Shown: in pieces, positions 51,547 to 63,427 of the stretch | How the letters are laid out: every line of letters starts with the position of its first letter | Numbering within the stretch: position 1 is the first letter of the stretch | Source: Glandiceps talaboti | Lineage: Eukaryota > Hemichordata > Enteropneusta > Spengelidae | NCBI RefSeq assembly: GCF_964340395.1 | Contig: NC_135556.1 | Coordinates: 10,314,001-10,378,000, forward strand | DNA length: 64,000 bases | Direction: 5' to 3' | Program-made: the position numbers and the translations under genes | Notes under the pieces: generated by a model | Told to the model about the DNA's origin: nothing | The model's input: only the letters and a program-made list of their open reading frames with translations | The model's database searches: none

Positions 51547-52632
51547 TTTGTTCAACTTGGCTTGAGCATGGTAAAAATGTTAGGAATACACCCTCGGTGG
51601 TGACAATGCTTGGATGAATTATCAAGAAAGTAAACAGACTCTGCTCTCCTTCACCTCTTAGTCTGTATGGTACACTGTGTCAATGTGACCAAGGACACCC
51701 TCATGCATTGGGCAAACCCTTTAATTAAAAATTGGGACTGTTGAGGATAGAGTGACACAACACATCTATTTTATACCTATGATACATGTAAATATAAATG
51801 GAACTTGAATTCATATCACCCCCATCCCCCCACCCACCACCACCCCATACATGAAGCAAACTCCTACAAGATACACACAACCATACATTCTATGAATCAG
51901 GAAAATTAGTCGTTTACATATCTCTGATAAATAGTAGATTAGGGAATAGTTTGTCAGAATGTCCAGGTTATTTAGAAGAGAATAATATGACAAAACTTTC
52001 TTGAGACATAGGAATTTGTACATATCCAGTCAGCTTTATACTTATAGGGCACAGTGCAGTGATACAAGGGGAATAGTTAGTCATGCCATAACATGCAACC
52101 CTATATGTATAGTTGCTATTGTTTCAAATTTGTAAGAACTACTTGTGTAATATAATGTGGCTTTTTCATGTCCCAGTCTGTACTTTACACTTATTGTATG
52201 TACATATATTGATTCTGTCAAAAGACCATTGATTGCTTGAATTAATAGGAAAACATGATACCTCTAACACGGCCATTCATGGTGAATGTATGCAGGCTTT
52301 GTTCAGTATCATTGCTGTTGTTAAAACCCGGATTTATCTGCCATAAATTTATCATTTCATGAATTAACTGCTAATATTTCATCACATTATCACCATCAGC
52401 AATAATTTATACTGATATTAGCGTTAAGAACTGGATTCTGTGAAATGCTGGTGATTGCATAGCAAGACATGTTACTGTACTTGTCTTGATGTAGGTTAAT
52501 GTTATTACAATGAATGGTTTTATTTTGGTGCTAAGCTTTTCGCTGAAACAACTTTTATGCCAAAATAAACCGAATAATCAGATATTATTCTTAAAGTTGT
52601 TCTCACCAAATTTACATAATTGTAATTATAAA

Positions 52633-52706
52633 AGAGCAACCAAAAGTTTTGACTAGAACCTCTAGCCTTGTACGCTCACTGCCACTAGAGGGCGTAGTAG
52701 CAGATA
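52633..52706 (+). repeat. Dispersed repeat carrying a CTCF-type motif, copy 1
   Basis: 'ttttgactagaacctctagccttgtacgctcactgccactagagggcgtagtagcagat' recurs with few changes at 57410-57472. The core CCACTAGAGGGCG (52682-52694) matches the CTCF consensus CCASYAGRKGGCR at every position. Confidence 0.75.
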
Positions 52707-52714
52707 CAGATACT

Positions 52715-53010
52715 ATTTTTCTTTGTTCAGCAAGGGAAGAAATGTTATTGACCTGTGGGACCTTGTCACTTTATGTTGAAGACTTGGAAGTGAATAAACC
52801 CTCAGGTAAAAGTATTTGGTGATTGAATAAAGAAAAATATTGGGGAATAATATACACATTTATTAGACTTTTTAGAGCATAATTTATGAAAAATTGGGAA
52901 GAGTAACTGTCTTGGAACATTTTGACTAGTACTTCAAGCACCGCAGAACTAATAATGTACATACATGTTGTAGTGTAGAATGGCCAAGGTGTAAAAGCCA
53001 TATTATTTGT
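52715..53010 (+). repeat. Dispersed foldback repeat F1, copy 3 (diverged)
   Basis: It shares 'tgttcagcaagggaa', 'aaagaaaaatattggggaataat', 'aattgggaagagtaa', 'attttgac' and 'gcagaact' in order with 1709-1966. Confidence 0.6.
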
Positions 53011-53459
53011 ATGAACATGTTCAAGTTGACTTGCAAGTGGTCTTGCATAATTTCATGATGGCAATGATTACCAATGGGTATAGAGTGATGTCATGAAAGA
53101 GACATCAGTTACAGTGTATCATTTCAACAGACTGACAACTCTGTGCTTTACTGAACAGTAGCAGTTTTTATTGTTCATTTCAAAATACAAATTTCAACGG
53201 AATTGTATATGGAAGTACAAACGAGACCAAACGTCTCAGTTGTTTGGATAGTAAAGATCTATTTCAAGAACCAATCTCATCTCAAAGAAATAATCTCATT
53301 CTGGCTGATTAGGTTGAAAATATTCTAGTCTACACTGTACAAAGAAATATATATTTGGTTTCAAGTTACAGATTTCTATTTGTATATCTCCAAGTAATAA
53401 CAAGAATAGGACGGAACAACATTATTCGCAACTCTCAAACTAAGCATATACAGGAAAAT

Positions 53460-53725
53460 GGACTCGGAGAAAGAGGAAAATAGTCTGGCAAAACAACAAA
53501 CAGAAAATTATACTTGATTCTCAGAGAAAGAAAGTCTGGTGGCACAGAATGAACAAAAATTTGAAACTGAACGCAGAGAAAGAAATAGTCTTGTGGCAAA
53601 GAACAAACAAAAAACTTGCACCTGTATTCAAAAACAAGAAAGTGGTGCAGAACAGAAAAAAAAAACTTGACTCCGAGAAAGACAGAAATAAATCAGGGGA
53701 AAAAAACAAACTTGAACCAACAAAT
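53460..53725. repeat. Degenerate 55-60-bp minisatellite
   Basis: About four units share 'gactc(g)gagaaaga...aatagtctggcaaa...aacaaacaaaaaactt'. The open frames over it (53549-53788 plus, 53521-53769 minus) follow from the low-complexity composition. Confidence 0.7.
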
Positions 53726-54153
53726 CTTTCTAATAATATCATCTGGCAAATAATAACAAGGCACGTCATTAAAATAATACATCTGTGAACTGGTAGAGAT
53801 AGTTACTTTCTTTACATAGTTTTGGTTGGAATTTTAACTAAAATATGTTACATTGTTTTAATTTACATTCAAACAAAATATTACAAAATATCAAATCTTT
53901 TATTTACAAATGAATTTTGACATGTACATAGTGTAAGAAGAAAGTCGGAGTATAATGGAGTCCATTAGATCTATTAGTAATCAAACACCATAACTCCCCT
54001 CCCCTTAACCCCCCCCCCCCCCCCACCCCCCTCAAATGTACCATGTTGGTTGAATATCACGATATCCAATACATAGTGGTCACTCGTATATCATATGGGG
54101 TATATTGGTTGGTTGTATGTACAATCAAATAAACATAGTATTTGTTTCCCCAG

Positions 54154-57100
54154 TTATTCATCTTTCTTTGCTTCTTGGTCCCCAGCTGTGCTTCCATCTT
54201 TACTTTCCTCCTTGCTGTCTTCTCCGTTTCCTTCCTTATTTTCTTCTGACTCTGCTTTACTGTCGTCTTCCTTTTTCTCCTCTTTGACCTCTTCCTTCTT
54301 TTCCTCTGTGGATGGACAAGGGAGAAATGTGTTAGACCCCCTCTACTATACATGTCACATTATCCATGGAATACCTTGAACTCAAGATCTCACAGACACA
54401 ATATTCTTATAAGTGTAACATGCACAATGACCTAAAAGATTGAGATCACGTTCAATGTCAATTGTTCATGCTTTTGTTTACTAGAAAACAACCAATTTCA
54501 TTTTTAGTTGTATTATGAGTTTACGAAAATAGCTTGAACCTTTGATTATATTTGGACCTGGGCAGGCTTTTTCAAGAAGTTTGGATTGAATTAAATGGAA
54601 CAGTAAAAATTCTATGGCATAAAAACATGAACAAAGAAACGTGACTTACAAGTAGACCGTCAACATAAATAGAATATATACAAACTAGAATGAATTAAAG
54701 AAATACTACCAAACCAAAGTGACTAGAGTTTCAGTTGGGTGGCTCAGTGTTTTTTACGTCTCACACAGCAGGGTTTTTTTTGTTACAAATTACATAAAAC
54801 AAAATAGACTCATACTACATTTGTACTAAGATTAGTATCTGATAATAATGGAATTGCTCAGGTTCAGTCCCATCCTCTTTTTTTTTTTAAAAAGGAATTG
54901 AGCAAATCTTACATGGTACTCTTTTCAAATATTTACTACAATAAAGCACATATCAACCGCTCTAGATGACAGATCTTTAAATTCCAATAACTAGTTCATT
55001 ACATATTCACAAACAAAAACCAATTTACCTTTTGGTACATCATCTTTTACACCTTCAGCAAACTGTTCTCCTCTCACATTCTTCCAGTCAATTACAACAC
55101 CAAGTCTTTTCTTACTTGGTTTCTCAACACAGTCAGCAAAGTTTAGAAGTACTCTATGAGCACTAGCAATGCCATAGTTGACTCTGGTTTCACTGGTACT
55201 TAGTATATCACCAGTGCTACGGGCTATGTTGTAAGCTTTACCGAAAAACTCAGACGCCTTCAAGTATTGACCCTACGGATAAAACAGAAAGATTACATAT
55301 TGTAACTTAGAGTTTTCTAAGTCGTCGACCTTCATCCACATTCTGTTCATCAGAACGTGTATTTATCACTATGTGACACTGATGGTCCAACCTACACAAA
55401 ATAGCCTATCAAATCTGGAAACTTACTATCATAGACAAAAGAAGACAACTTGTCTATGCTATGATCTAGCTTGTGTGGGTCTCCAATATTTTGATGATTT
55501 AGAATTACTACTAAATGCATAGTCTAGTTCCTATACAGTATCATTACCATTTACACCTCCACTCACATAGTCTAGTTCCTATACAGTATCATTACCATTT
55601 ACACCTCCACTCACATAGTCTAGTTCCTATACAGTATCGTTACCATTTACACCTCCACTCACATAGTCTAGTTCCTATACAGTATCATTACCATTTACAC
55701 CTCCACTCACATAGTCTAGTTCCTATACAGTATCATTACCATTTACACCTCCACTCACACAGTCTAGTTCCTATACAGTATCGTTACCATTTACACCTCT
55801 ACTCACATAGTCTAGTTCCTATACAGTATCATTACCATTTACACCTCCACTCACATAGTCTAGTTCCTATACAGTATTGTTACCATTTACACCATCAACT
55901 CACACGTCGTTTAGTTAGAAACTACAGTGGCATCCAGACTACTAAATGCATATCTCTTTTTTTTATTTTGAGTCCAGAACATTGACAGCTGGTGCTGCTT
56001 ATCACAATTTTCCTAGTTCAGCAAGAGTGAAGTGAAATACATGTACCAACAGTCAACACTTCTTTCCTCATATTTTAGAATGCTTGTAAACCAGTAGTTT
56101 TATCTGTTTTCATGACTGACTTTCATCAACAACGTCTTTCATTTATTACATTAACATTTTGATAAACAAACTCATCAATTTTTTATTGACTTCAAACTAG
56201 TATCATTTGGACATTGTCAACATGAAAGTGCTTTGTCCTATCTTTTATCTTCATTTTTATTGTTTCTCATCAACAGTGCTATAAAGCAGCCACTTACAGA
56301 TGAGTACATTTATGTTAGCTGATGTTTGATACAGAGAACTTAAACATGTTTGTTTACTCATAATATGGAAGGACAACAGTGCAGTTATACTCTGTTGATG
56401 TTAATTGTCTCCTTACCTGTACATTGTATATAGTACCAAGACAGGCTGAGGCTCTTCCCAGTGCCTTCTCTTGTTTACTATTCTGTGCAACGTCTACAAA
56501 CATCTCAAGATAGCGGATTGCTTCATCACCTTTACCTTGACTGAAATGGAGACACAGAAAGATCAGTTGTAAAAAGTCTTATTAACAGTGGCTGCATGAA
56601 AAGGAAGTATTGCTGCTGGACAATTAAAATAACACTACAATACTAGTATTCTACTGAAATTTAATACAGTAGTTACTTTAGCTAGTAATCACACACACTG
56701 GCACGATACTCAATAAAGTATACAACATGATAGACTGTAAGATACATCGTGACGTTTCGCCCTCACCGGCCTCCTCTCACTCCTGTTAGGGGTTGCCTGA
56801 TGTTTGAGGGCACCCGTCACGGCGTACCTTACAGACTAACAACATGACAACTCACCTTTTATAGGAGTCTGCAATGGCTTCACAGGCTTTACCCATTCCT
56901 TCTTGATCTCCTAACTGTTTACAGATTTCCATATATCCTTGATGATACTGTAACACAACCACAATTTATTTTCACATTTCATTAATATATTACTAAATGA
57001 TATCCGAATAATAGCAATTGATATTTCCATAAACTTGATTTATGAATAATTTGTACCCAGTTGTGTTTATTATATTAAAAAGGCACCATGTGACACCCAA

Positions 57101-60100
57101 AACTTGTACCACTATTTACTGTTTTCAAGGGTCAGACATGATTAGCAGTGCTATTTTTTGACTCCTGTTATTCGATCTGATTGTTTTGCTTCTTATGTAT
57201 TTACATCTGTTGATCGGGTAATAAAAGATATTGTATCGTATCTTTTCACATTGTATCGTATCGTATCGTATCATATCGTATCGTATGTAAAAGAATACAA
57301 AAAATGGCTTGAATCTGACTATTTTGCACCTCAGGGGGATTTTTCAAGAATCTGAAAATTACAAAAACCAATTCCACACAACTGCAAATACGAAAGCATG
57401 TACAAGAACTTTTGACTACAACCTCTATCCTTGTTCACTTTGCTACCACTAGAGGGCGTAGTAGCAGATTTTTACAGCACTTTTATTTGAATTTCAACAT
57501 CTAATTCAAAAATAACCAGCTTCATATATATATAAGCAACATGTGACTGATATTAATGGGACACTTACCATAAGTGCAGTCTCTGGATCTGAAATGCCTT
57601 CATAGGCTAATCCTAAACGATAACTAGATTTGCCTTCTTCTGCCGTGTCGCCACCTGAACAGGGTGAAAAAATACACAAGGAAATCAATACTGGTCTTAA
57701 TAACTGAATCAACACTTCTTCTTACATTACACTGTGTATGTTGATCATTGAAGAAGATGTACTGTAATTAATACACAAGTTCTCTTCTTTTACTTGGGAT
57801 TTTGAAATCGACATGTTTCAAACAAATCAATTGTCTTTCTACACTCGTTCCATGTGACATATCTGATAAAACTTCTTGGCTATATCCTGATGAATAATAC
57901 TTCAAACTGGTGTGGATTTCATACAAGTTCACATCCTGTATTCTCACTGTGGCCACATCAAACATTTAGAATCAATTGTAAATACATGTATATTTGAAAG
58001 GTACAAGTGTGGTAACATTGCAGAAAAGATGACCGATAAGAAATGATCTCTCTCTCTTATCAATAACCTTGAACATTTTTATCAGTTAAAACACACAACA
58101 TTGCAAATATTTGCATTGTCAGCAAATTTTTCAGTGTAATATATACCATTCTTGATCAAAGTTGGAAAACATCAGTAGTTCTAAGTGACATGGTTCAAAA
58201 CAAAATTTCCACTTACTTTCTTTGGCCATTTCAAATGCTTTCAGTAAATATTGAATTGCTTGTTGTAAATCTTTTTCTTCTGCTTTCTGTAAGTTTTCAG
58301 CCATCGTTGTGTATAATCGCCTGAGGTGATCACATGCCATGGCATGTAAACTTTGTCCATCCTCCGTTCTCCAGTTGCTGTTTCTTGATGATAATTGATA
58401 AAAGGTTTCAAAATGTTCTGCTGCTTTATCACAGGATCCTACAATGACAAATAGAAAATATAGAAATTAAACATGCTTATATGTTTTGTTAATATGTCTT
58501 CTTTTTCATTGCACCATGCATGAGCCAAGTTGAAAAAAAATATGGAATATATACTCTGGTCATTCTACATCACAATAATGCATGATGTCATGATAATGCA
58601 TGCCTGTGTTTCATTGGTTCTGCTGTGTTCGATATATGAGTCATTCAGCCGGAAAATACTCATGAGCTAAGGGTTATCAGTTCTCGTCTAGTGACTCATA
58701 TGACAAAGCCCCTTTAGGTCACTCGTATTTTGGCTGAACGAAGAAAAATATTGGGGAACAACATCTAATTAGCAACAAATGTGTCTACACATATACTACA
58801 GTGTTATAGCTGAGTGGAATCTGATTGTTCAAATTTTATTTCTTCACAAATCCGAGTTTGTTTGTCTACTTTTTGATAAACATACTATTTTTATTGTAAA
58901 ACTCATAAAAATGGTGCTGTAGAAAGATTTTACTTATACATGTATTTGAATAACTTGATTTACAATTTTAAAAATCTAGCATCAGACTGCTAAACTTTAT
59001 TTGTGATTGTTATTATTATAAAAAAAAAAAGTTGCTACGTAGCATAACATTAATACAAGCTCTCTTTTGAGTTACATGTTTATAGTTATATTCAAAATAT
59101 CAGTCTCCAGCATAAAGTGAAGTACTTTGATTCCACTAATAGTGGAAACACAACTAAAATACTATTGACATTCTCTACTTACTGCTGTGTTCAAATGCTA
59201 AACCCATATTACAGTTTGCTTCAGCTTCTTTCCTTCTACCATCTCCTTTGATTTGTAGACTAGTTTCCAGACAACTTAGATAAAAGTGGTTTGACAGCCA
59301 GTAATCCCCTATGGCTTTAAAATATTCTGCTAATTTATTCTGAGCTGCATAGACTGCTTCCATGCTACCTGTAATAGAATGACAATGAACAATGATTAGC
59401 GTATGGTACATATATCACAAAGTCACACTCTGGGTGCCCCAAGTCAACTCTCCCCACAGGACAGCTTGGGAATTAACCTGACCTGATTTGACCCAAGATG
59501 GGGACGATATGTGAATCAATTTGACTGTTACTTTTATCAATTCTGAAAGAATTATTATACCATAATTTGAGGAAATAATGTTTCACTTCAAAATTGTCTA
59601 ATAATTTTGGAAAGATAGACCAATTAATTCATCATGAATGACAACTTTAATGTGTGTGCCTCAGAGGTTCCCCGACTTGGTACCCCAAATGCAATGAAAT
59701 GCGTTCAATTTCTACATGACCCAATGCTCCCTAGTGAAGTCATTTACTCCAACCACAGACCCCCCCCCCCCCACCCCCACCCCCACCAACCCAAGGTTCC
59801 CTGTGCTTGGTTTATAGAACACATCGCAGGTAAAATGCCAGGGGAACACCGGAACATTTTACCAACTTATCTCCTTCATATTAACAGAGTCAATATGAGT
59901 AATGATATAAACATCACTTTTCCATGCTATCTTAGATAGTTCTCTACACATGGCCACTCTGCTAGATCACAGTTTCACCCTCCTATTACGAAAGAATGAA
60001 TGTAAAAATACCAAACCGGTGCAAGAACTAACAAATTGAAAACAAACAACAGACTTACCTATTCTAAGTGCTGCTTCTGCTTCTGTTAAATACTGTTTCA

Positions 60101-60891
60101 ATTTATCTAATTTATCAAATTCATCTTCTAATAATGTTAAATTCCAAATCAATGAGTCGGGTCCTGCTGCATCTCTCTCAGCTTTCTGTTGTTTGATAAG
60201 GGCAAATAACTCAGAAAACGACCTATGAAAACCATCTTTCAGCATTTCTATGCATAGTGTGTGAAAATATGTGTTCCTATACCTGTAAAAATGAACAGAA
60301 GAACATACATGTTTGTGTAACAAGTCGTGACACTGGAGGTACCACACAATAAAACCTTACAGGTATGAGTCGTTGTCATTTGTCGGATAATCGGTATAGT
60401 AGTAGAGGCCAGTATCAAACATTAGTTTTTCAACTGTTTGATAAAGGGAAGTGTATGTCTTTTACTCAGGAAGACAACTCTTTTCTTGCATTTGTAGAAA
60501 CTCAAATTTCTAACTTGGCCTAATCTAAAAAAGACATGACCGAACACTTCAGTTCTGTATTTTTTGGGGGGACTGACTGCTTGTCTTTTTGAGTATCTAG
60601 CTTGTCTTGCACTCTGAACACATGACAGATTTATCAGTACAAAACATCAACTTACCTAGCTGTGTCATTATGTGAAAGTTCTGGTTGCTTGGCCCTCAGC
60701 ATTTGTTGCCTCATCTGCAATTCTCTTTCCCTTTTACCAATCATTTTTTGCCCGGGTCGATATGTTGATCTGGAAGTACTTCCTGTGCTTTTACTAGGCG
60801 GACTAGGTATTCTGTGTTGCTGTATGGTCTGTTGGGTCAATCCTGGCCCAAGTCCAGCACCTGGTTGAATTGCTGGCAGGGGAGCTGCCAT
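54154..60891 (-). CDS. TTC29: Tetratricopeptide repeat protein 29 (TTC29)
   Basis: Nine exons join in frame to 521 residues: 60891-60656, 60282-60059, 59368-59183, 58438-58217, 57654-57569, 56947-56856, 56540-56417, 55272-55029 and 54305-54154. TTC29 is an axonemal protein needed for sperm flagella and cilia in vertebrates. The first exon encodes a disordered Pro/Ser-rich head. The conserved family start is YFHTLCIEMLKDGFHRSF (about 84-101). TPR helices follow, for example AEYFKAIGDYWLSNHFYLSCL, EEGKSSYRLGLAYEGI, GYMEICKQLGDQEGMGKACE and KALGRASACLGTIYNV. After the last TPR comes a basic GVVIDWKNVRGEQF segment. The final exon is almost wholly Glu, Lys, Asp and Ser, ending AKKDE, and makes the protein longer than human TTC29 (about 475). 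The ATG is the first in the frame and lies after 'caaaATGGC'. TTC29 and SQSTM1 converge. Confidence 0.9.
55520..55941 (+). mobile_element. T1 element with an internal 52-bp array, in TTC29 intron 7
   Basis: It starts TAGTCTAGTTCCTATACAG and ends GTGGCATCCAGACTA, flanked on both sides by CTAAATGCA (55511-55519 and 55942-55950). The identity of the flanks is wider if the border is moved (15 bp in all). Seven or so direct copies of a 52-bp unit (tagtctagttcctatacagt, then atcattaccatttacacctccactcaca) fill the interior. They are expanded from the element's own left end. The 156-residue open frame over it is a product of the array. Confidence 0.9.
56731..56838. mobile_element. 108-bp P1 element with 9-bp target duplication, in TTC29 intron 6
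   Basis: It starts TAGACTGTAAGATACATCGTG and ends CACGGCGTACCTTACAGACTA (imperfect inverted repeats of about 22 bp). It is flanked by ACAACATGA on both sides (56722-56730 and 56839-56847). The right duplication stops eight bases short of exon 6's donor end (56856). It is the same family as 30721-30784. Confidence 0.92.
57233..57288. repeat. (TCGTA)n pentamer repeat
   Basis: A run of 'tatcg/tcgta' pentamers with one 'tatca' variant, in TTC29 intron 5. Confidence 0.9.
57410..57472 (+). repeat. Dispersed repeat carrying a CTCF-type motif, copy 2
   Basis: Matches 52633-52706. The core CCACTAGAGGGCG is at 57446-57458 in the same orientation. It lies in TTC29 intron 5. Confidence 0.75.
58536..58768 (-). 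repeat. Dispersed foldback repeat F1, copy 4 (inverted)
   Basis: On the minus strand it reads AGATGTTGTTCCCCAATATT, then TTCTTCGTTCAGCC and onward to ATATATTCCATATTTTTTT, as in 1709-1966. It includes the inner fold 'ATTTTCCGGCTGAATGA'. It lies in TTC29 intron 3. Confidence 0.75.
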
Positions 60892-63427
60892 TTTGTCTGA
60901 TTACTACTCTGCAACCAAAGCAGACGGCCTATGGAGAGAACGAGGTAAAAGCCAGCTATGAACGCAATGTAGTATTTTATTCTTTCCTCTTTGGTAAAGA
61001 TTAATCCCCCAATGGTTGGCATCGTGTAACATTCACAATCCCCCCCCCCCCCCCCAATATTGTGATAAAATCAATAATTTCATGTGAGTATCTTTATCCC
61101 CTCCCACTCCGTCAACAACGTGCATGGACAAGGCTCCAATGGTAAACGTTATATGACCTTGAAAACATTGTGTTTTAACTGGTAGACCACATGGAAAATA
61201 TCTTAACACTGTAAAGAATAATCAAATGAATCCATATACTCATATACCGTATGAGATAACTTACGTACAAAAGTGACAGATGAAACTGAAAATGTAAACA
61301 TTGCGGGAGTTTTACACATACGTCACGGTCGACGACGAACCTTCGTCAGTATAAAAATCTACCCCCAAATACATTAGCAAACGTTTTACTGTATATGTAA
61401 TATTGCATCAAATAATTTTTTATCAATAGCTGGCTTAGGTTTTTGAATAAAGCTTACCAAAAGCAGCTCCAAATTGGCGTAAACCACTGTCAAATACAAC
61501 TTCGTTCGATAGAACTCTTGACAATCTCTATCCAAGATGGCCGCTAGTGTTCTCAGTTGCCACAGCAACTTTTCAGACTCGTTCCGGATAGAAGAAAATA
61601 ACAGCGTAAAACTAAACATATGTATCTTTTTTTTAAAGTTCACTTAAGTGCTCATTTCATTTCATATTTTATCATGTATATAAATAAATACATACATAAA
61701 TCTCCTGCTATCTTATTCTAAAAAAAATAAGGAACTGTGAAAGCGGGCGAGGGTATATATTTCTGGAGTGACGATTTAATCTCGCTATCTGGACTGTGAG
61801 GGCGGTCGACTGAAAATTGGCCCGACAATCTGAACTTCTCAGTACATACAACTGAAAACGAACTTTATTTTTCAAGAATTTTATCAAGCGCCCACAAAAG
61901 CAAATAAAGAAAAATGGTGGCAAAACCAAATCTGTAATATATGACTGGTTTGACGATGGATAAATTACCCATGACATAGTCTGTGGTCGAGTTCATGATA
62001 AAGTATCGTTCATCGTCGTAAACCATGACCGTTTTAAATACGGTGTACCGTTCTTACGAGCCGGTGTCACTAGATAGTCTTCTTTCGCGGTGAGTGAACC
62101 TGCGCGATCACAGAAACAATTGTAATGTTACCCCTTTCATATATAGTTGGCTAAATACGTCAATAACGATATTATCGACATTTTATTGTATTCTGATAGA
62201 AATATTCTGAGACATAACTCGGGAAACAAATCATGCCTGGGGTTAGAAACCACAGTTGGTATCCAGACTACATAGTACATGTAGTCTTAGTACTAATACA
62301 CCGCTGTATACTTCATCGAATCTGTCTGCTTGTTTTCATAGTTGACGCTGGACTTTTATTTTGTTAGTTATGTTTATCTGAAGTGTTCCTTGAAAGTTTG
62401 CATTTTGTGTATTGTTTCGCTATAAGCTTATACTAATACGTTTTTATGTGTGATCTTGCCTCAAGTTGGTATCCTTTGTTAAAGAATTATGAACTCGAAA
62501 CGGCAGGACTGAATTTATTTTAATATCAGGATTGTTCTACTCATTACTTTTGCACTGCTGTAAAGATATACACATATATATGTGTAGGCCCCTGCATGTT
62601 TTACACATGTTTCATTGATTGCGTCAGTAACTATGTACTAGTTTTTCACTGAGCTGTCTAATCTTAACCTCCGTTTTTGATAGAGTTTGCCAGAAATATT
62701 TAATTTATTGCATGTAAGCGAACATCACATCTTAGAGGACGTTTTTACCTTGGAGGGATGGTTTTACCAACTTGTTTTTACACTAATCGTTTCAGGAGAG
62801 TTCAAGGTTGAAAGTTCATACTTTCTGTTCAAATTGAGACCAGAGATATATTGATGAAAGTATTGAGTTTGAATAAGACTCTTTTATTTCTGTATTTCGT
62901 CTCTTCGCAGGGTTTTTTCTTCAGAAATTTAAAAAAAAATGAAAAATAAGAAAATGAGAGGGGCAATGAATACAGAGAATACTGGGGGTAAAGTGTAGAA
63001 ATGCGCTAAATGTTACTGAACTTATAAAAGGTTATAAAAACTAGACTCGAACATGCAGTGCTGCAACACACGGAGGAACCGAACAGCATGTGAAAGGTGG
63101 TGAAACTGCGATCAGATATGGACAGTCATGAAATTGAAAGTGTAAAAATACACAATATTTTGAACTTTTACAGTAAATACAGCCATTTAAAAATGCTCCG
63201 AATCGAATTATCCAACATCTCGCGAAAACTCGTTTGAAATCTCGTGTGAAGCGAACTTTATAGGTCACCTCAACTATACCAGTCATATCAGTGGGTCGTC
63301 TCGCCTCACCTCACGGACACGAACTTTTACCTAAATGTTACCTAAACATTACATAATATACTTATTCATGCTCGTATGAAGTGTCGCCACAGTTGTTTGA
63401 TTTCAATAGAACTAACCTGGTGTCATC
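60892..63427. other. Divergent upstream region of TTC29 and the GST-like gene
   Basis: No further gene is supported. A poly-C run lies at about 61040-61056. A YY1-type AAGATGGCCG occurs at 61533-61542. A candidate worn T1 copy spans about 62073-62266 (TAGTCTTCTTTCGCGG to TTGGTATCCAGACTA). An 85-residue minus-strand frame at 61386-61643 looks moderately protein-like but has no recognised family. Confidence 0.5.

Larger units (their letters stand above)
50085..54153. other. Intergenic interval between convergent SQSTM1 and TTC29
   Basis: No gene is supported. It holds two copies of the F1 foldback repeat (51271-51546 and 52715-53010), a CTCF-type dispersed repeat (about 52633-52706) and a degenerate minisatellite (53460-53725). 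It also has a poly-C run at about 54008-54025. The 3' UTRs of both neighbours probably extend into it. Confidence 0.55.

Noticed and set aside
53521-53788. Lys/Glu-rich and Phe/Leu-rich frames on opposite strands
   Set aside because: They lie on a degenerate minisatellite and mirror each other's low complexity.
55520-55941. Possible CRISPR-like array
   Set aside because: The units are directly adjacent and have no unique spacers; the genome is animal and the array lies within a transposable element.
55515-55985. 156-residue frame with HSLVPIQYHYHLHL repeats
   Set aside because: It is created by the 52-bp array inside the T1 element (the frame advances through repeats without stops); it has no start context or family.
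59634-59939. 101-residue plus-strand frame in TTC29 intron 2
   Set aside because: It includes a poly-C run translated as PPPPHPHPH and lies antisense to an intron, with no recognised family.
63041-63286. 81-residue minus-strand frame upstream of the GST-like gene
   Set aside because: No family resemblance and no splice support; it lies in the presumed promoter region.
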